Positions 8,406 through 17,542 of a stretch of 64,000 nucleotides of DNA are shown piece after piece (position 1 is the first letter of the stretch; each line of letters opens with the position of its first letter). The notes beneath the pieces were generated by a model. That model was given only the letters and a program-made list of their open reading frames with translations, was not told where the DNA came from and made no database searches. The DNA comes from Streptomyces rapamycinicus NRRL 5491 (lineage in GTDB: Bacteria > Actinomycetota > Actinomycetes > Streptomycetales > Streptomycetaceae), in contig NZ_CP085193.1 in NCBI RefSeq assembly GCF_024298965.1, positions 2,046,001-2,110,000 on the forward strand, in the 5' to 3' direction. Made by a program: the position numbers and the translations under genes.

Positions 8406-10801
8406 GCGAGCGGCCGGACACCGAGGCCGGTCGGACCGCCCCGTCCGGCGGGGCCGCGCACACCACCGACCTGCTGATCGGCGGGATGACGTGTGCGGCC
8501 TGCGTGAACCGGGTGGAGAAGAAGCTGGCCCGTGTGGAGGGCGTGTCCGCCACCGTGAACCTGGCCACCGGTACGGCACGGGTCTCGCACCCGGCCACCG
8601 TGGACGTGGACGAGCTGATCGGCACCGTCGAGCGGGCCGGTTACACGGCAGAACTCCCGACGCCTCCACCCGGAACCACGGACGACGACCCGTCCTCTTC
8701 CGCCGGGGACGAGCCCAAGAGGCAGGATCACGACCAGGCCGGTGACCTCGAACGGCTGATCCTCACCGCGGTGCTCGCGGTGCCCGTGATCATGATCTCG
8801 ATGGTTCCCTCCTGGCAGTTCGACCGCTGGCAGCAGGTGTGCTTCACGCTCGCCACACCGGTCGCGACCTGGGGCGCATGGCCCTTCCACCGGCGGGCCC
8901 TGCGCGGCCTGCGGCACGCCGCGGCCACCATGGACACCCTGGTGTCCCTCGGCGTCCTCGCCTCCTTCGCCTGGTCGGCGTACGCGCTGTTCTGGGGCGG
9001 CGCTGGCCGGACCGGCATGCGCATGCCGTTCAGCCTGCTGCCCTCGGCCGACGACGGAGTCCCCCATATCTACCTGGAGGCGGCGGTCGCCGTACCGCTG
9101 TTCGTGCTCCTCGGGCGCCACCTGGAGGCGCGGGCCCGGCATCACAGCGGCTCGGCGTTACGGGCGCTGGCCGAACTCGGCGCCAAGGAGGTGGAGTTGC
9201 GGGAGCGGGGCGGCAATCGCCGCGTCCCGGTGGCCGAACTCACCACGGGACAGGAGTTCGTGGTCCGCCCCGGCGAGAAGGTCGCCACGGACGGTGTGGT
9301 CGTCGAGGGCGGATCCGCGCTGGACCTCTCGCTGGTCACCGGCGAGAGCGTGCCGGTCGAGGTGACCCCCGGCACCGCCGTCGTCGGCGGTGCCGTCAAC
9401 TACGGCGGGCTGCTCGTCGTGCGCGCCACGGCCGTCGGCGCCGACACCCAACTCGCCCGCATCACCCGGCTGGTGACCGAGGCACAGGCGGGCAAGGCCA
9501 GGATCCAGCGGCTCGCCGACGCGGTGGCGGGGGTCTTCGTGCCGGTGATCGTGGCGATCGCGGGCACCGTGCTGAGCTTCTGGCTGGGCGCCGGTGCCTC
9601 GGGAGAGGCGGCCGTCACCACGGCGGTGGCCGTGCTCGTCGTCGCGTGCCCCTGCGCGCTGGGGCTGGCCACGCCGACCGCGTTCCTGGTGGCCAGCGGA
9701 CGGGGGGCGCAGCTCGGCGTCCTGGTCCGCGGACCGGAGGCGCTGGAGCGGCTGCGCCGCGTGGACACCGTGGTCTTCGACAAGACCGGCACCCTCACCA
9801 CCGGCCGTATGTCCCTGGCCGACGTGGCGGTGGCGGAGGGCGGGCCGGGGCCAAAGGAAGTGCTCCGGCTGGCCGCGGCCGTGGAACAGGGCTCCGAACA
9901 CCCCATCGGCCGGGCGGTGGTGGCGGCGGCCCGCCGTGAGGAGGATGGTGACACGCGGCTGCCGGAGGTGACGGACTTCCGGGCTGTCGCGGGTGAGGGC
10001 GTATCCGGCCAAGTGGCGGGCCACCAGGTGCGAGTACGCCGCCCCTGGCCGTCGGAGCCCCTGCCGGACGCGCTGCGCCGGGCGCGCCAGGCCGCCGAAG
10101 ACGCCGCGCACACCGTCGTGATCGTGGAGGTCGACGATCGTCCCACCGGGCTGCTCGCCGTCGGTGACACCCTGCGGCCCACCAGTCGCGAGGCGGTGTG
10201 CGAAGTGCGCGCACTGGGCATCGAACCGGTGCTGGTGACCGGCGACGGAGCCGCTCCCGCCCATGCGATGGCGGAGCAGGCGGGCATCGATGCGGTCCAC
10301 GCCTCGGTGGCCCCGGAGGAGAAGGAGCGGATCGTCACCGCGCTGCGTGCCGAGGGCCGGTGCGTCGCGGTGATCGGCGACGGGGTCAACGACGCCGCCG
10401 CGCTGGCCTCCGCCGACCTGGGCATGGCCATGGGCGGCGGCACCGACGCGGCGATCGGCGCGGCCGACATCACCCTCGTACGGGACGACATGCTGGCCGT
10501 GGTCGACGCCATCCGGCTCACCCGGCGCACACTGGGCACCATCCGCGCCAACCTCGTCTGGGCCTTCGGCTACAACGTGGTCACCGTTCCGCTGGCCGCG
10601 ACCGGCTGGCTCAACCCCATGGTCGCGGCCGCGGCCATGTCCGCGAGCTCCGTACTCGTCGTCGCGAACAGTCTGCGGCTGCGGTCCCGCACCCCCGGCA
10701 GGCCACAGACCGGCACACCGCCCGCCCCTCTCTCCTCACACAGCCCCGCGGCCGCCGAGCACGGCCACCCGGGAAGGAAGTCCGATGTCCTCAGCAACTG
10801 A
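8402..10801 (+). CDS. copA: Cu(I)-exporting P1B-type ATPase
   Basis: A 799-residue P1B ATPase. An N-terminal HMA domain carries GMTCAAC (Cys31 and Cys34). Eight membrane segments follow in the usual 4+2+2 order. The transport site is the CPC motif at residues 416-418 in VVACPCALGLATPTA. The actuator loop has VTGESVPV, the phosphorylation site is Asp460 in DKTGTLT, the SEHP motif of the nucleotide domain is present, and the hinge is GDGVNDAAAL. It pumps Cu(I) from the cytosol using ATP, receiving it from CopZ-type chaperones. The start at 8402 overlaps the small membrane protein by 4 bases; the stop overlaps the PCu(A)C gene start by 17 bases. Confidence 0.96.
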   Translation: MSERPDTEAGRTAPSGGAAHTTDLLIGGMTCAACVNRVEKKLARVEGVSATVNLATGTARVSHPATVDVDELIGTVERAGYTAELPTPPPGTTDDDPSSSAGDEPKRQDHDQAGDLERLILTAVLAVPVIMISMVPSWQFDRWQQVCFTLATPVATWGAWPFHRRALRGLRHAAATMDTLVSLGVLASFAWSAYALFWGGAGRTGMRMPFSLLPSADDGVPHIYLEAAVAVPLFVLLGRHLEARARHHSGSALRALAELGAKEVELRERGGNRRVPVAELTTGQEFVVRPGEKVATDGVVVEGGSALDLSLVTGESVPVEVTPGTAVVGGAVNYGGLLVVRATAVGADTQLARITRLVTEAQAGKARIQRLADAVAGVFVPVIVAIAGTVLSFWLGAGASGEAAVTTAVAVLVVACPCALGLATPTAFLVASGRGAQLGVLVRGPEALERLRRVDTVVFDKTGTLTTGRMSLADVAVAEGGPGPKEVLRLAAAVEQGSEHPIGRAVVAAARREEDGDTRLPEVTDFRAVAGEGVSGQVAGHQVRVRRPWPSEPLPDALRRARQAAEDAAHTVVIVEVDDRPTGLLAVGDTLRPTSREAVCEVRALGIEPVLVTGDGAAPAHAMAEQAGIDAVHASVAPEEKERIVTALRAEGRCVAVIGDGVNDAAALASADLGMAMGGGTDAAIGAADITLVRDDMLAVVDAIRLTRRTLGTIRANLVWAFGYNVVTVPLAATGWLNPMVAAAAMSASSVLVVANSLRLRSRTPGRPQTGTPPAPLSSHSPAAAEHGHPGRKSDVLSN

Positions 10802-11303
10802 TGACCGCCCCGCACCACGACGGCGCCTGAGGGAGGCCATGGCGCGGGGAGCGCGGGCGACGCTGATACCGGTGGGCGGCTGCGCACTGGCGCTGGCCCT
10901 GCTCACGGGCTACACGGCCACCGGGGCGGCGGGAGAGCCCGCGCCGGAGATCAGGGTCAGCGGCGGCCGTATCGTCCAGTCCAACGGGCAGACGGCCGCC
11001 GCGTACTTCGAGATCCGCAATGTCGGGGACAGGGATGACACTTTGGTCTTCGCCGACTCCCCGGAGCTGGGAGTCTCCATGCTGCGCGAACGCGACAGGA
11101 AACGGCCGGGTACGGCGCGACGAGCGAAAACAGTGACCATAGCCGCGCACAGCACACTGCGGATGTCACGGGGAGGCGTCCATGTCGCCCTCCTCGACCC
11201 CCCGCCGCTGAAGCCGGGCCAGAGGATCTCTTTCAACCTGTGGTTCACCGACCGCGGCCGGGTGGGGGCCGAGGCGGTGCGATCACATCTCACCGAACGC
11301 TGA
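10785..11303 (+). CDS. PCu(A)C-type copper chaperone with altered ligand set
   Basis: A 172-residue secreted or membrane-anchored protein: an N-terminal hydrophobic segment (about residues 26-47) and then a cupredoxin-like PCu(A)C domain (from ISGGRIVQSNGQTAAAYFEIRNVGD-like sequence onward to RISFNLWF). PCu(A)C proteins carry Cu(I) in the extracytosolic space and help build cytochrome oxidase CuA. Normal ligands follow H(M)x10Mx21HxM. Here the last pair reads GGVHVALL, so the His is kept but the final Met is Ala, and the first half of the site is also weakly matched. GGAAGGAAG precedes the ATG inside the end of copA. Copper binding may be weaker than usual. Confidence 0.75.
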   Translation: MSSATDDRPAPRRRLREAMARGARATLIPVGGCALALALLTGYTATGAAGEPAPEIRVSGGRIVQSNGQTAAAYFEIRNVGDRDDTLVFADSPELGVSMLRERDRKRPGTARRAKTVTIAAHSTLRMSRGGVHVALLDPPPLKPGQRISFNLWFTDRGRVGAEAVRSHLTER

Positions 11304-11356
11304 GATCACAGCCCGCCCGCCATCGCCGAGCCGTTCAGGGAGCGGACCCGGCGGTG

Positions 11357-11575
11357 TCAGCCATTCATGGCCGCCCAGAACTCCTCGAAGGACATCTGGC
11401 GATCGCCGTTGGTGTCGAGCGAGTCGATCAGCTCCTGGGCCTGCGCTTCGGTGATCTCCGAACCCTCCAACTCCGCCACGACCTTGCGGTATTCGTCCGC
11501 GGTGACCAGGCCGTCCCCGTCGAGGTCGTAGCGCTCGAAGACCTTCCGCGCCGCCGTCTCCATGATGTCCGCCAT
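11357..11575 (-). CDS. Small EF-hand calcium-binding protein
   Basis: A 72-residue protein of two EF-hands with intact loops: residues 17-28 (DLDGDGLVTADE) and 54-65 (DTNGDRQMSFEE), each with Asp/Asn at 1, 3 and 5 and Glu at 12. The length and form match the calmodulin-like calerythrin/CabB group of Streptomyces, which bind or buffer Ca2+ in the cytosol. GGAG lies 4 bases before the ATG. It converges on the PCu(A)C gene (53 bp apart) and is probably its own transcription unit. Confidence 0.9.
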   Translation of the reverse strand: MADIMETAARKVFERYDLDGDGLVTADEYRKVVAELEGSEITEAQAQELIDSLDTNGDRQMSFEEFWAAMNG

Positions 11576-11763
11576 GTTCTCCGCCCTTCTGCGATCTTCG
11601 CTGACGGGCCCAGATTATCCGTCCGCCCGGAGCGGCGCGGAGGCCGCCCAAGGGCGGCGGTCAGACGCTTCTGGTCTTGCGAGGATCGTCGGCGCGGCGT
11701 TCCGGCTTGCCCGCGATGGTGACCTCGACGTCGGCGACCCCGAGCAGTGGGCCGCGGCACTGA

Positions 11764-12033
11764 CCGCGGTGGTTCGCACCGCTGGATCTGACCGCCGCGT
11801 ACGCCTCGACCAAGTCGGCCCTGCTCGGCCTGTCGAAGGCCGCGGTGGGAGAGCTGGGCCCGCTCGGCATCCGCGTGAACATGGTCCACCCCGGCGGCGT
11901 GGCCACCGAGATGGGCGCTCCGGGCGGCGCGGTGCCGCAGGAGTATTCCAAGGCGCCGCTGGGACGCATCGGCCAGGCCGAAGAAATCGCGTCGGTCGCC
12001 GCGTTCCTCGCGTCCGGATCGTCGTCCGTGTGA
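11764..12033 (+). pseudogene. Remnant of a short-chain dehydrogenase (SDR)
   Basis: An SDR fragment in one frame with no start codon: it follows a stop at 11761-11763. The active-site YxxxK is present as AAYASTKSALLGLSK, followed by LGIRVNMVHPGGVATEM and APLGRIGQAEEIASVAAFLAS. It then ends at a stop just where the conserved SSYxTG..xxVDGG tail should begin. Both the NAD-binding N-terminus and the C-terminal tail are missing, so this is a two-sided deletion remnant. The sequence resembles 3-alpha-hydroxysteroid dehydrogenase-like SDRs. Confidence 0.8.
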
Positions 12034-12070
12034 AGAAAAGAATTGGACCGGATGACGCCCGGGCTTGTAG

Positions 12071-13645
<1,575 letters not shown>

Positions 13646-13774
13646 TTTCGCCCGAGCGACCGAGAAGGCCCGTACGGAGGGTCGGCCCCCGAGCGACGAC
13701 CGGCAGACGGCGGTTGCCGCACGCACCCAGCGGGGGCCGCCCGGCGAAGTACGGCCACAGCGGGGTCCGCATGG

Positions 13775-14725
13775 TCAGTGCTTGGGCGACGTCGAGCGCC
13801 CGAAGGTGCGGCGGTAGGCGGTGGGGGTGGTGCCCAGTGCGCGCCGGAAGTGCAGCCGCAGGTTGGCCGGCGTGCCCAGTCCGCAGTCCCGCGCCACCCG
13901 ATCCACCGGGTGGTCCGTGGTTTCCAGCAGCTCCCGCGCCCCGCTGAGGCGGGCGTTGAGCAACCACTGCAACGGGGTCGTGCCCGTCTCCTCGGTGAAC
14001 CGGCGCATGAAAGTACGCTGCGAGAGACCCGCGTGCCGGGCGAGTACGCGCAGCGTGAGCGGCTCGCCGAGCCGGTCCAGGGCCCATTCCCGGGTAGCGG
14101 ACAGCGACGCGTCACCGGCCACCGCGACGGGGGCCGGCACGTACTGGGCCTGTCCGCCGTCCCGGTGTGGGGCGGCCACCAGACCGCGGGCGATCTCGTT
14201 CGCCACCACCGCCCCCAGGTCGCGGCGCACGAGGTGCAGACAGAGGTCGATGCCGCAGCACACCCCGGCCGAGGTGAGCACGTCGCCCTCGTCGACGTAG
14301 AGCACGTCGCGGTCGACCGTGACGGCCGGGAAGCCCCGCTCGAACTCGTCGACGTGCTTCCAGTGGGTCGTGGCGTGCAGCCCGTCCAGCACGCCCGCCG
14401 AGGCCAGCGCGAAGGCGCCCGTACAGATCGACACCACACGTTTGCCCCGGTCGCGGGCCTCGGCCAGCGTGCCGAGCACGGCGTCCGGCAGCGGGAGGAT
14501 CGGTTCGAATCCCGGCACGATCACGGTGTCGGCACCGCGCACCTGCTCCAGACCCCCGGCGGCGATCAGGGCGAAACCCGCGGTGGTGGCCACCTTCGCG
14601 TCCAGCGCGCACAGGGCCATCTCATAGGGGGTCTCCGGCCGGGTGGTGAAGATCTGCGTCGGGATCGCCAGGTCGAGCGGGGTGACCCCGTCCAGCGCCA
14701 GGACCGCGACTCGATGGACTGTCAT
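13775..14725 (-). CDS. GlxA-type regulator: DJ-1/PfpI domain plus AraC helix-turn-helix
   Basis: A 316-residue protein. The N-terminal DJ-1/PfpI-like domain (about 1-170) keeps the nucleophile-elbow form VVSICTGAFALASAG, with a Cys near residue 100. The C-terminal part (about 215-310) holds two AraC helix-turn-helix motifs: LTLRVLARHAGLSQRTFMRRF and DRVARDCGLGTPANLRLHFRRALGTTPTAYRR. Members act as transcription activators with a ligand-binding rather than peptidase N-domain. It diverges from the HD hydrolase at 14797 across 71 bp, so that gene and the following RidA-like gene are its likely targets. Confidence 0.9.
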   Translation of the reverse strand: MTVHRVAVLALDGVTPLDLAIPTQIFTTRPETPYEMALCALDAKVATTAGFALIAAGGLEQVRGADTVIVPGFEPILPLPDAVLGTLAEARDRGKRVVSICTGAFALASAGVLDGLHATTHWKHVDEFERGFPAVTVDRDVLYVDEGDVLTSAGVCCGIDLCLHLVRRDLGAVVANEIARGLVAAPHRDGGQAQYVPAPVAVAGDASLSATREWALDRLGEPLTLRVLARHAGLSQRTFMRRFTEETGTTPLQWLLNARLSGARELLETTDHPVDRVARDCGLGTPANLRLHFRRALGTTPTAYRRTFGRSTSPKH

Positions 14726-14796
14726 GGCAAGATTCTATCGAAGTGAGGTAATTTTGCCTCTCGCCAGGTCAGGGCGGTCGCGGCCAGGCTGAAGAC

Positions 14797-15471
14797 ATGA
14801 CCGGACCTACCCGCGAGGCGACCGCCGCCCTGATCACGCTGCCCGGCACACCGCTTGCCGGCGCCGTCATGGATCTCATCCGGCCGGTGGAAACGCCGTC
14901 CGTGTTCAACCACAGCATCCGCAGCTATCTGTTCGCCCGGCTGGTGGCCGGCCGCCTCGGCCTGGCCGTCGGCCACGACTACCACGACGACCTGTTGTTC
15001 GCCGCGTGCGCGATGCACGACCTCGGCGTGGCGCCGGACGGCCCGCACAGCCAGCGCTTCGAGGTCGAGGGCGCCGACCGGGCCGCCGCGTTCCTCATCG
15101 ACCGCGGAGTGCCCGCGGCCGACGCCGACCAGGTCTGGCAGGCCATCGCCCTGCACACCTCGCCGGGTATCGCGGAGCGCCGCGGCACGCTGTGCGTGCT
15201 CGTCCGCCAAGGCGTCGCCCTCGACTTCGGCGGCCCACTGGGTGCCGACCACGTCGAAGCCGTCACCGATGAGCAGGCCGACGCCGTGCACACCGCCTAT
15301 CCACGGCTGGACATGATCCGCTCACTCACCGACGCGATCGTCGCGCAGGCCGCGAAAAGCCCGAAGAACGCTCCCCGGTACGCGATTCCCGGCGAATTCC
15401 TCCGCGAACGCGAGACCTTCGGCCGGACCCGGCTGGAGCACGCCTGCCGTTCGTCCCGCTGGCGCGACTGA
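14797..15471 (+). CDS. HD-domain hydrolase, cyanamide-hydratase-like
   Basis: A 224-residue HD-fold metal enzyme. The metal motif is split as HSIRSYLFA (first His, near residue 38), AACAMHDLGVA (the HD pair, near 71-72) and later Asp. The spacing and the segment ETPSVFNHSIRSY match the cyanamide hydratase (Ddi2-like) subgroup better than phosphohydrolases of (p)ppGpp type. That subgroup hydrates nitrile-like or isocyanide-like small molecules, or has unknown substrates. It precedes a RidA-like gene by 47 bp on the same strand and diverges from a GlxA-type regulator. The substrate is unknown. Confidence 0.75.
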   Translation: MTGPTREATAALITLPGTPLAGAVMDLIRPVETPSVFNHSIRSYLFARLVAGRLGLAVGHDYHDDLLFAACAMHDLGVAPDGPHSQRFEVEGADRAAAFLIDRGVPAADADQVWQAIALHTSPGIAERRGTLCVLVRQGVALDFGGPLGADHVEAVTDEQADAVHTAYPRLDMIRSLTDAIVAQAAKSPKNAPRYAIPGEFLRERETFGRTRLEHACRSSRWRD

Positions 15472-15518
15472 CTCCACGGACTCCACGGCCCCATCAACAG
15501 AGAAAAGGAACCACCACA

Positions 15519-15929
15519 ATGACCCTCCACACCGTCGAGATCCCCGAGGACAACGCGGTCTTCGGGCAAACCACCAGCGCCTTCGCAAGCTTCGGCTATT
15601 CCGCCGCGGTCCGCGCGCACGGCCTCCTGTTCATCGCCGGAACGATCGGTCGCCGCGCCGACGGAACCATCCCGGACACCATCGAGGAACAGACCGAGAT
15701 CGCCATCCGGAAGATCGAAGAGATCCTTCGGCTGGAGAACCTCGATCTGTCCGCCCTCGTCGACGTCACCAGCTACCACGTCGACATCCGCCAGCACCTG
15801 CCCGGCTTCGTCGAGGCCAAGCAGCGCCTCGTCGAAGCGCCCTACCCGACCTGGACGATCATCGGGGTCAGCGGCCTCGCCAGCCCGGGACTCCTCGTCG
15901 AGATCCGCGCGACCGCCGCGCATCCATGA
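15519..15929 (+). CDS. RidA/YjgF-family protein without the catalytic Arg
   Basis: A 136-residue RidA-fold protein: FGQTTSAFASFGYSAAVRAHGLLFIAGTIG, QTEIAIRKIEEIL and the C-terminal strand LLVEIRATAAHP. True RidA enzymes deaminate reactive enamines or imines and use an Arg in a PxRS motif; here the matching place reads YPTWTIIG, so the Arg is missing. This puts it in the Rid groups with other or unknown activity, often found in catabolic operons. AAGGAACC precedes the ATG. Its stop directly abuts the stop of the convergent MarR gene with no base between. Confidence 0.82.
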   Translation: MTLHTVEIPEDNAVFGQTTSAFASFGYSAAVRAHGLLFIAGTIGRRADGTIPDTIEEQTEIAIRKIEEILRLENLDLSALVDVTSYHVDIRQHLPGFVEAKQRLVEAPYPTWTIIGVSGLASPGLLVEIRATAAHP

Positions 15930-16475
15930 TCAGTGTTCCGGCGGTGGCGGCTCCCGCACCGAATCGCGGGCGCCGTCTTCCAGGCGGGAGAGCCAGGTCG
16001 TGAGCAGCGCTTCGAGCGTCTCGGCCTCCGCGGGTGCCAGTAGGTTCAGCAGGTGGCGTTCGTTGCGCATATGGTCGGTGAACGCCTGGTCGATCAGTTC
16101 GCGTCCGGGTCCGGTGAGGGCGACGATCCTGCCACGCTGGTCGTCGTCCGAGCGGCGGCGGGTGACGAGTCCGGCTCGCTCGAGGCGATCGATCCGCTTG
16201 GTCATCGCACCGGTGGTGACCATGGTGTGCGCGGCGAGTTCGCCAGGAGCGCGTTCATAGGGTTCGCCGGCGCGGCGCAGTGCGCACAGGACGTCGAACT
16301 CTCCCTCGGTGAGGTCGTAGCGGCTGTATACGCGGCAGAGTTCTTCGGTGAGTTGGCCGGCCAGGCGGTGCAGCCGGCCGATCACTCCTTGCGGAGAGGT
16401 GTCGACGTCGGGCCGTTCGCGGCGCCAGTCGGCCTGGATGCGGGCCACGCGGTCCAGCGGTTGCCGATGTTCCAT
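15930..16475 (-). CDS. MarR-family transcriptional regulator
   Basis: A 181-residue regulator with the MarR winged helix: YDLTEGEFDVLCALRRAG, ELAAHTMVTTGAMTKRIDRLERAGLVTRR and the wing DDDQRGRIVALTGPGRELI. MarR proteins repress neighbouring efflux or catabolic genes and release DNA on ligand binding. The ATG at 16475 lies inside a TTCCATGGAA palindrome and 8 bases after a TATATT -10 box, so the transcript is probably leaderless. The start cannot lie further upstream because the frame then crosses the divergent promoter. The divergent gene is a drug/metabolite exporter, the expected target. Confidence 0.9.
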   Translation of the reverse strand: MEHRQPLDRVARIQADWRRERPDVDTSPQGVIGRLHRLAGQLTEELCRVYSRYDLTEGEFDVLCALRRAGEPYERAPGELAAHTMVTTGAMTKRIDRLERAGLVTRRRSDDDQRGRIVALTGPGRELIDQAFTDHMRNERHLLNLLAPAEAETLEALLTTWLSRLEDGARDSVREPPPPEH

Positions 16476-16479
16476 GGAA
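16470..16479. promoter_or_regulatory. MarR operator 1, over the marR start codon
   Basis: The perfect palindrome TTCCATGGAA includes the marR start codon (reverse strand). Its centre is 22 bp from the middle operator. Confidence 0.65.
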
Positions 16480-16483
16480 GACA

Positions 16484-16489
16484 AATATA
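16484..16489 (-). promoter_or_regulatory. -10 box of the leaderless marR promoter
   Basis: TATATT on the minus strand with 8 bases between it and the marR ATG, the spacing expected of a leaderless transcript. Confidence 0.6.
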
Positions 16490-16504
16490 GCTTCCCGGGA
16501 AGCT
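16489..16504. promoter_or_regulatory. MarR operator 2, central palindrome
   Basis: AGCTTCCCGGGAAGCT is a perfect 16-bp palindrome lying between the two -10 boxes and sharing TTCC..GGAA with the flanking operators. Its centre is 22 bp from operator 1 and 32 bp from operator 3, about two and three helical turns. Confidence 0.7.
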
Positions 16505-16513
16505 GTATCTGGC

Positions 16514-16519
16514 TATATT
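16514..16519 (+). promoter_or_regulatory. -10 box of the leaderless DMT promoter
   Basis: TATATT with 8 bases before the DMT ATG at 16528, mirroring the marR side. Confidence 0.6.
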
Positions 16520-16522
16520 TAC

Positions 16523-16534
16523 CTTCCATGGAAG
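16523..16534. promoter_or_regulatory. MarR operator 3, over the transporter start codon
   Basis: CTTCCATGGAAG is a perfect 12-bp palindrome whose central ATG is the transporter start codon. Confidence 0.65.
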
Positions 16535-17469
16535 CTAATGCGCGTTGGGTGGCGCTGACCGCGGTCGCGCCGGTGGCGTGGGGAGCCAACTACTTCGTCA
16601 CCCACGAGTTCCTCCCCGCCGGGAGCCCGCTGTACGGGGCCGCTCTGCGGGCACTGCCCGCGGGGCTCGTCCTGCTGGCCTTGTGCCGGTGGCGTCGGCC
16701 GCACGGTGCGTGGTGGTGGCGGTCCGCGGTGCTCGGATCGCTCAATGTGAGTGTGTTCTTCGTCCTCGTCTACGTCGCCTCCCAGCTGCTGCCGACGAGC
16801 GTCGCGTCGACCGTCATGGCGGTGTCCCCGCTGACGATGACGCTCATCGCCTGGCCCCTGGTGTCCGAACGGCCCCGGCCCGCGCACCTGTCCGGTGCCG
16901 TGGTCGGGCTCGCCGGGGTGTGCCTCATGCTGCTCACGGGGGCGGAAGGGGTGAGCGTGCCGGGAGTTCTCGCTTCGGCCGCCGCCATGCTGGTGTCGTC
17001 CTTCGGTCACATCCTGACCAAGCGGTGGAGCGCCGGTACCGATGTACTCGCCTCGACCGCCTGGCAGCTGACCGCCGGAGGGCTGTTCCTGCTTCCGGCC
17101 GCCGCGGTGGTGGAGGGCCCTCCGCCCGCACTCTCCACACCGGCGCTCATCGCCTTCGGCTACGTCTCCCTGGCCGCCACCGCGCTGGCCTTCACCGCCT
17201 GGTTCACCGGGCTGCGGCACCTGCCCGCGGGGACCGTGGGTCTGATCGGGCTGCTCAACCCCGTCACGGGTGTGCTGCTCGGCACCACGGTCGCCGCGGA
17301 GGTCCTGACCGTTCAGCAACTGTGCGGACTGGTCCTGGTCCTGGCCGGAGTCGTCCTCGGCCGGCCCACCCGTGCGGGCCGACGTGGCACCGGCGGGACG
17401 CCCGGTCAACCTGACACACACCCGCACTCCGCACGGGATTCCTCACCCTCTCACCCCCAACACCGGTGA
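16528..17469 (+). CDS. DMT-superfamily (EamA) transporter
   Basis: A 313-residue membrane protein with two EamA repeats and about ten membrane segments. Repeat 1 starts at VAPVAWGANYFVTHEFLP and includes SVASTVMAVSPLTMTLIAWPLVSERP; repeat 2 includes ALAFTAWFTGLRHLPAGTVGLIGLLNPVTGVLLG. Such proteins export amino acids, purines or other small metabolites. The hydrophilic tail of about 40 residues is Pro/His/Ser-rich. The ATG at 16528 directly follows a -10 box, so the message is probably leaderless and the ATG sits inside a MarR operator. It is most likely repressed by the divergent MarR protein. Confidence 0.88.
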   Translation: MEANARWVALTAVAPVAWGANYFVTHEFLPAGSPLYGAALRALPAGLVLLALCRWRRPHGAWWWRSAVLGSLNVSVFFVLVYVASQLLPTSVASTVMAVSPLTMTLIAWPLVSERPRPAHLSGAVVGLAGVCLMLLTGAEGVSVPGVLASAAAMLVSSFGHILTKRWSAGTDVLASTAWQLTAGGLFLLPAAAVVEGPPPALSTPALIAFGYVSLAATALAFTAWFTGLRHLPAGTVGLIGLLNPVTGVLLGTTVAAEVLTVQQLCGLVLVLAGVVLGRPTRAGRRGTGGTPGQPDTHPHSARDSSPSHPQHR

Positions 17470-17542
17470 GGACACTGGGGGTTTGGCCAGGGTGCGCCCG
17501 AAAGGCAGCGCGGGGAAGCACTCATGAGGTACGGGTGGCCCC

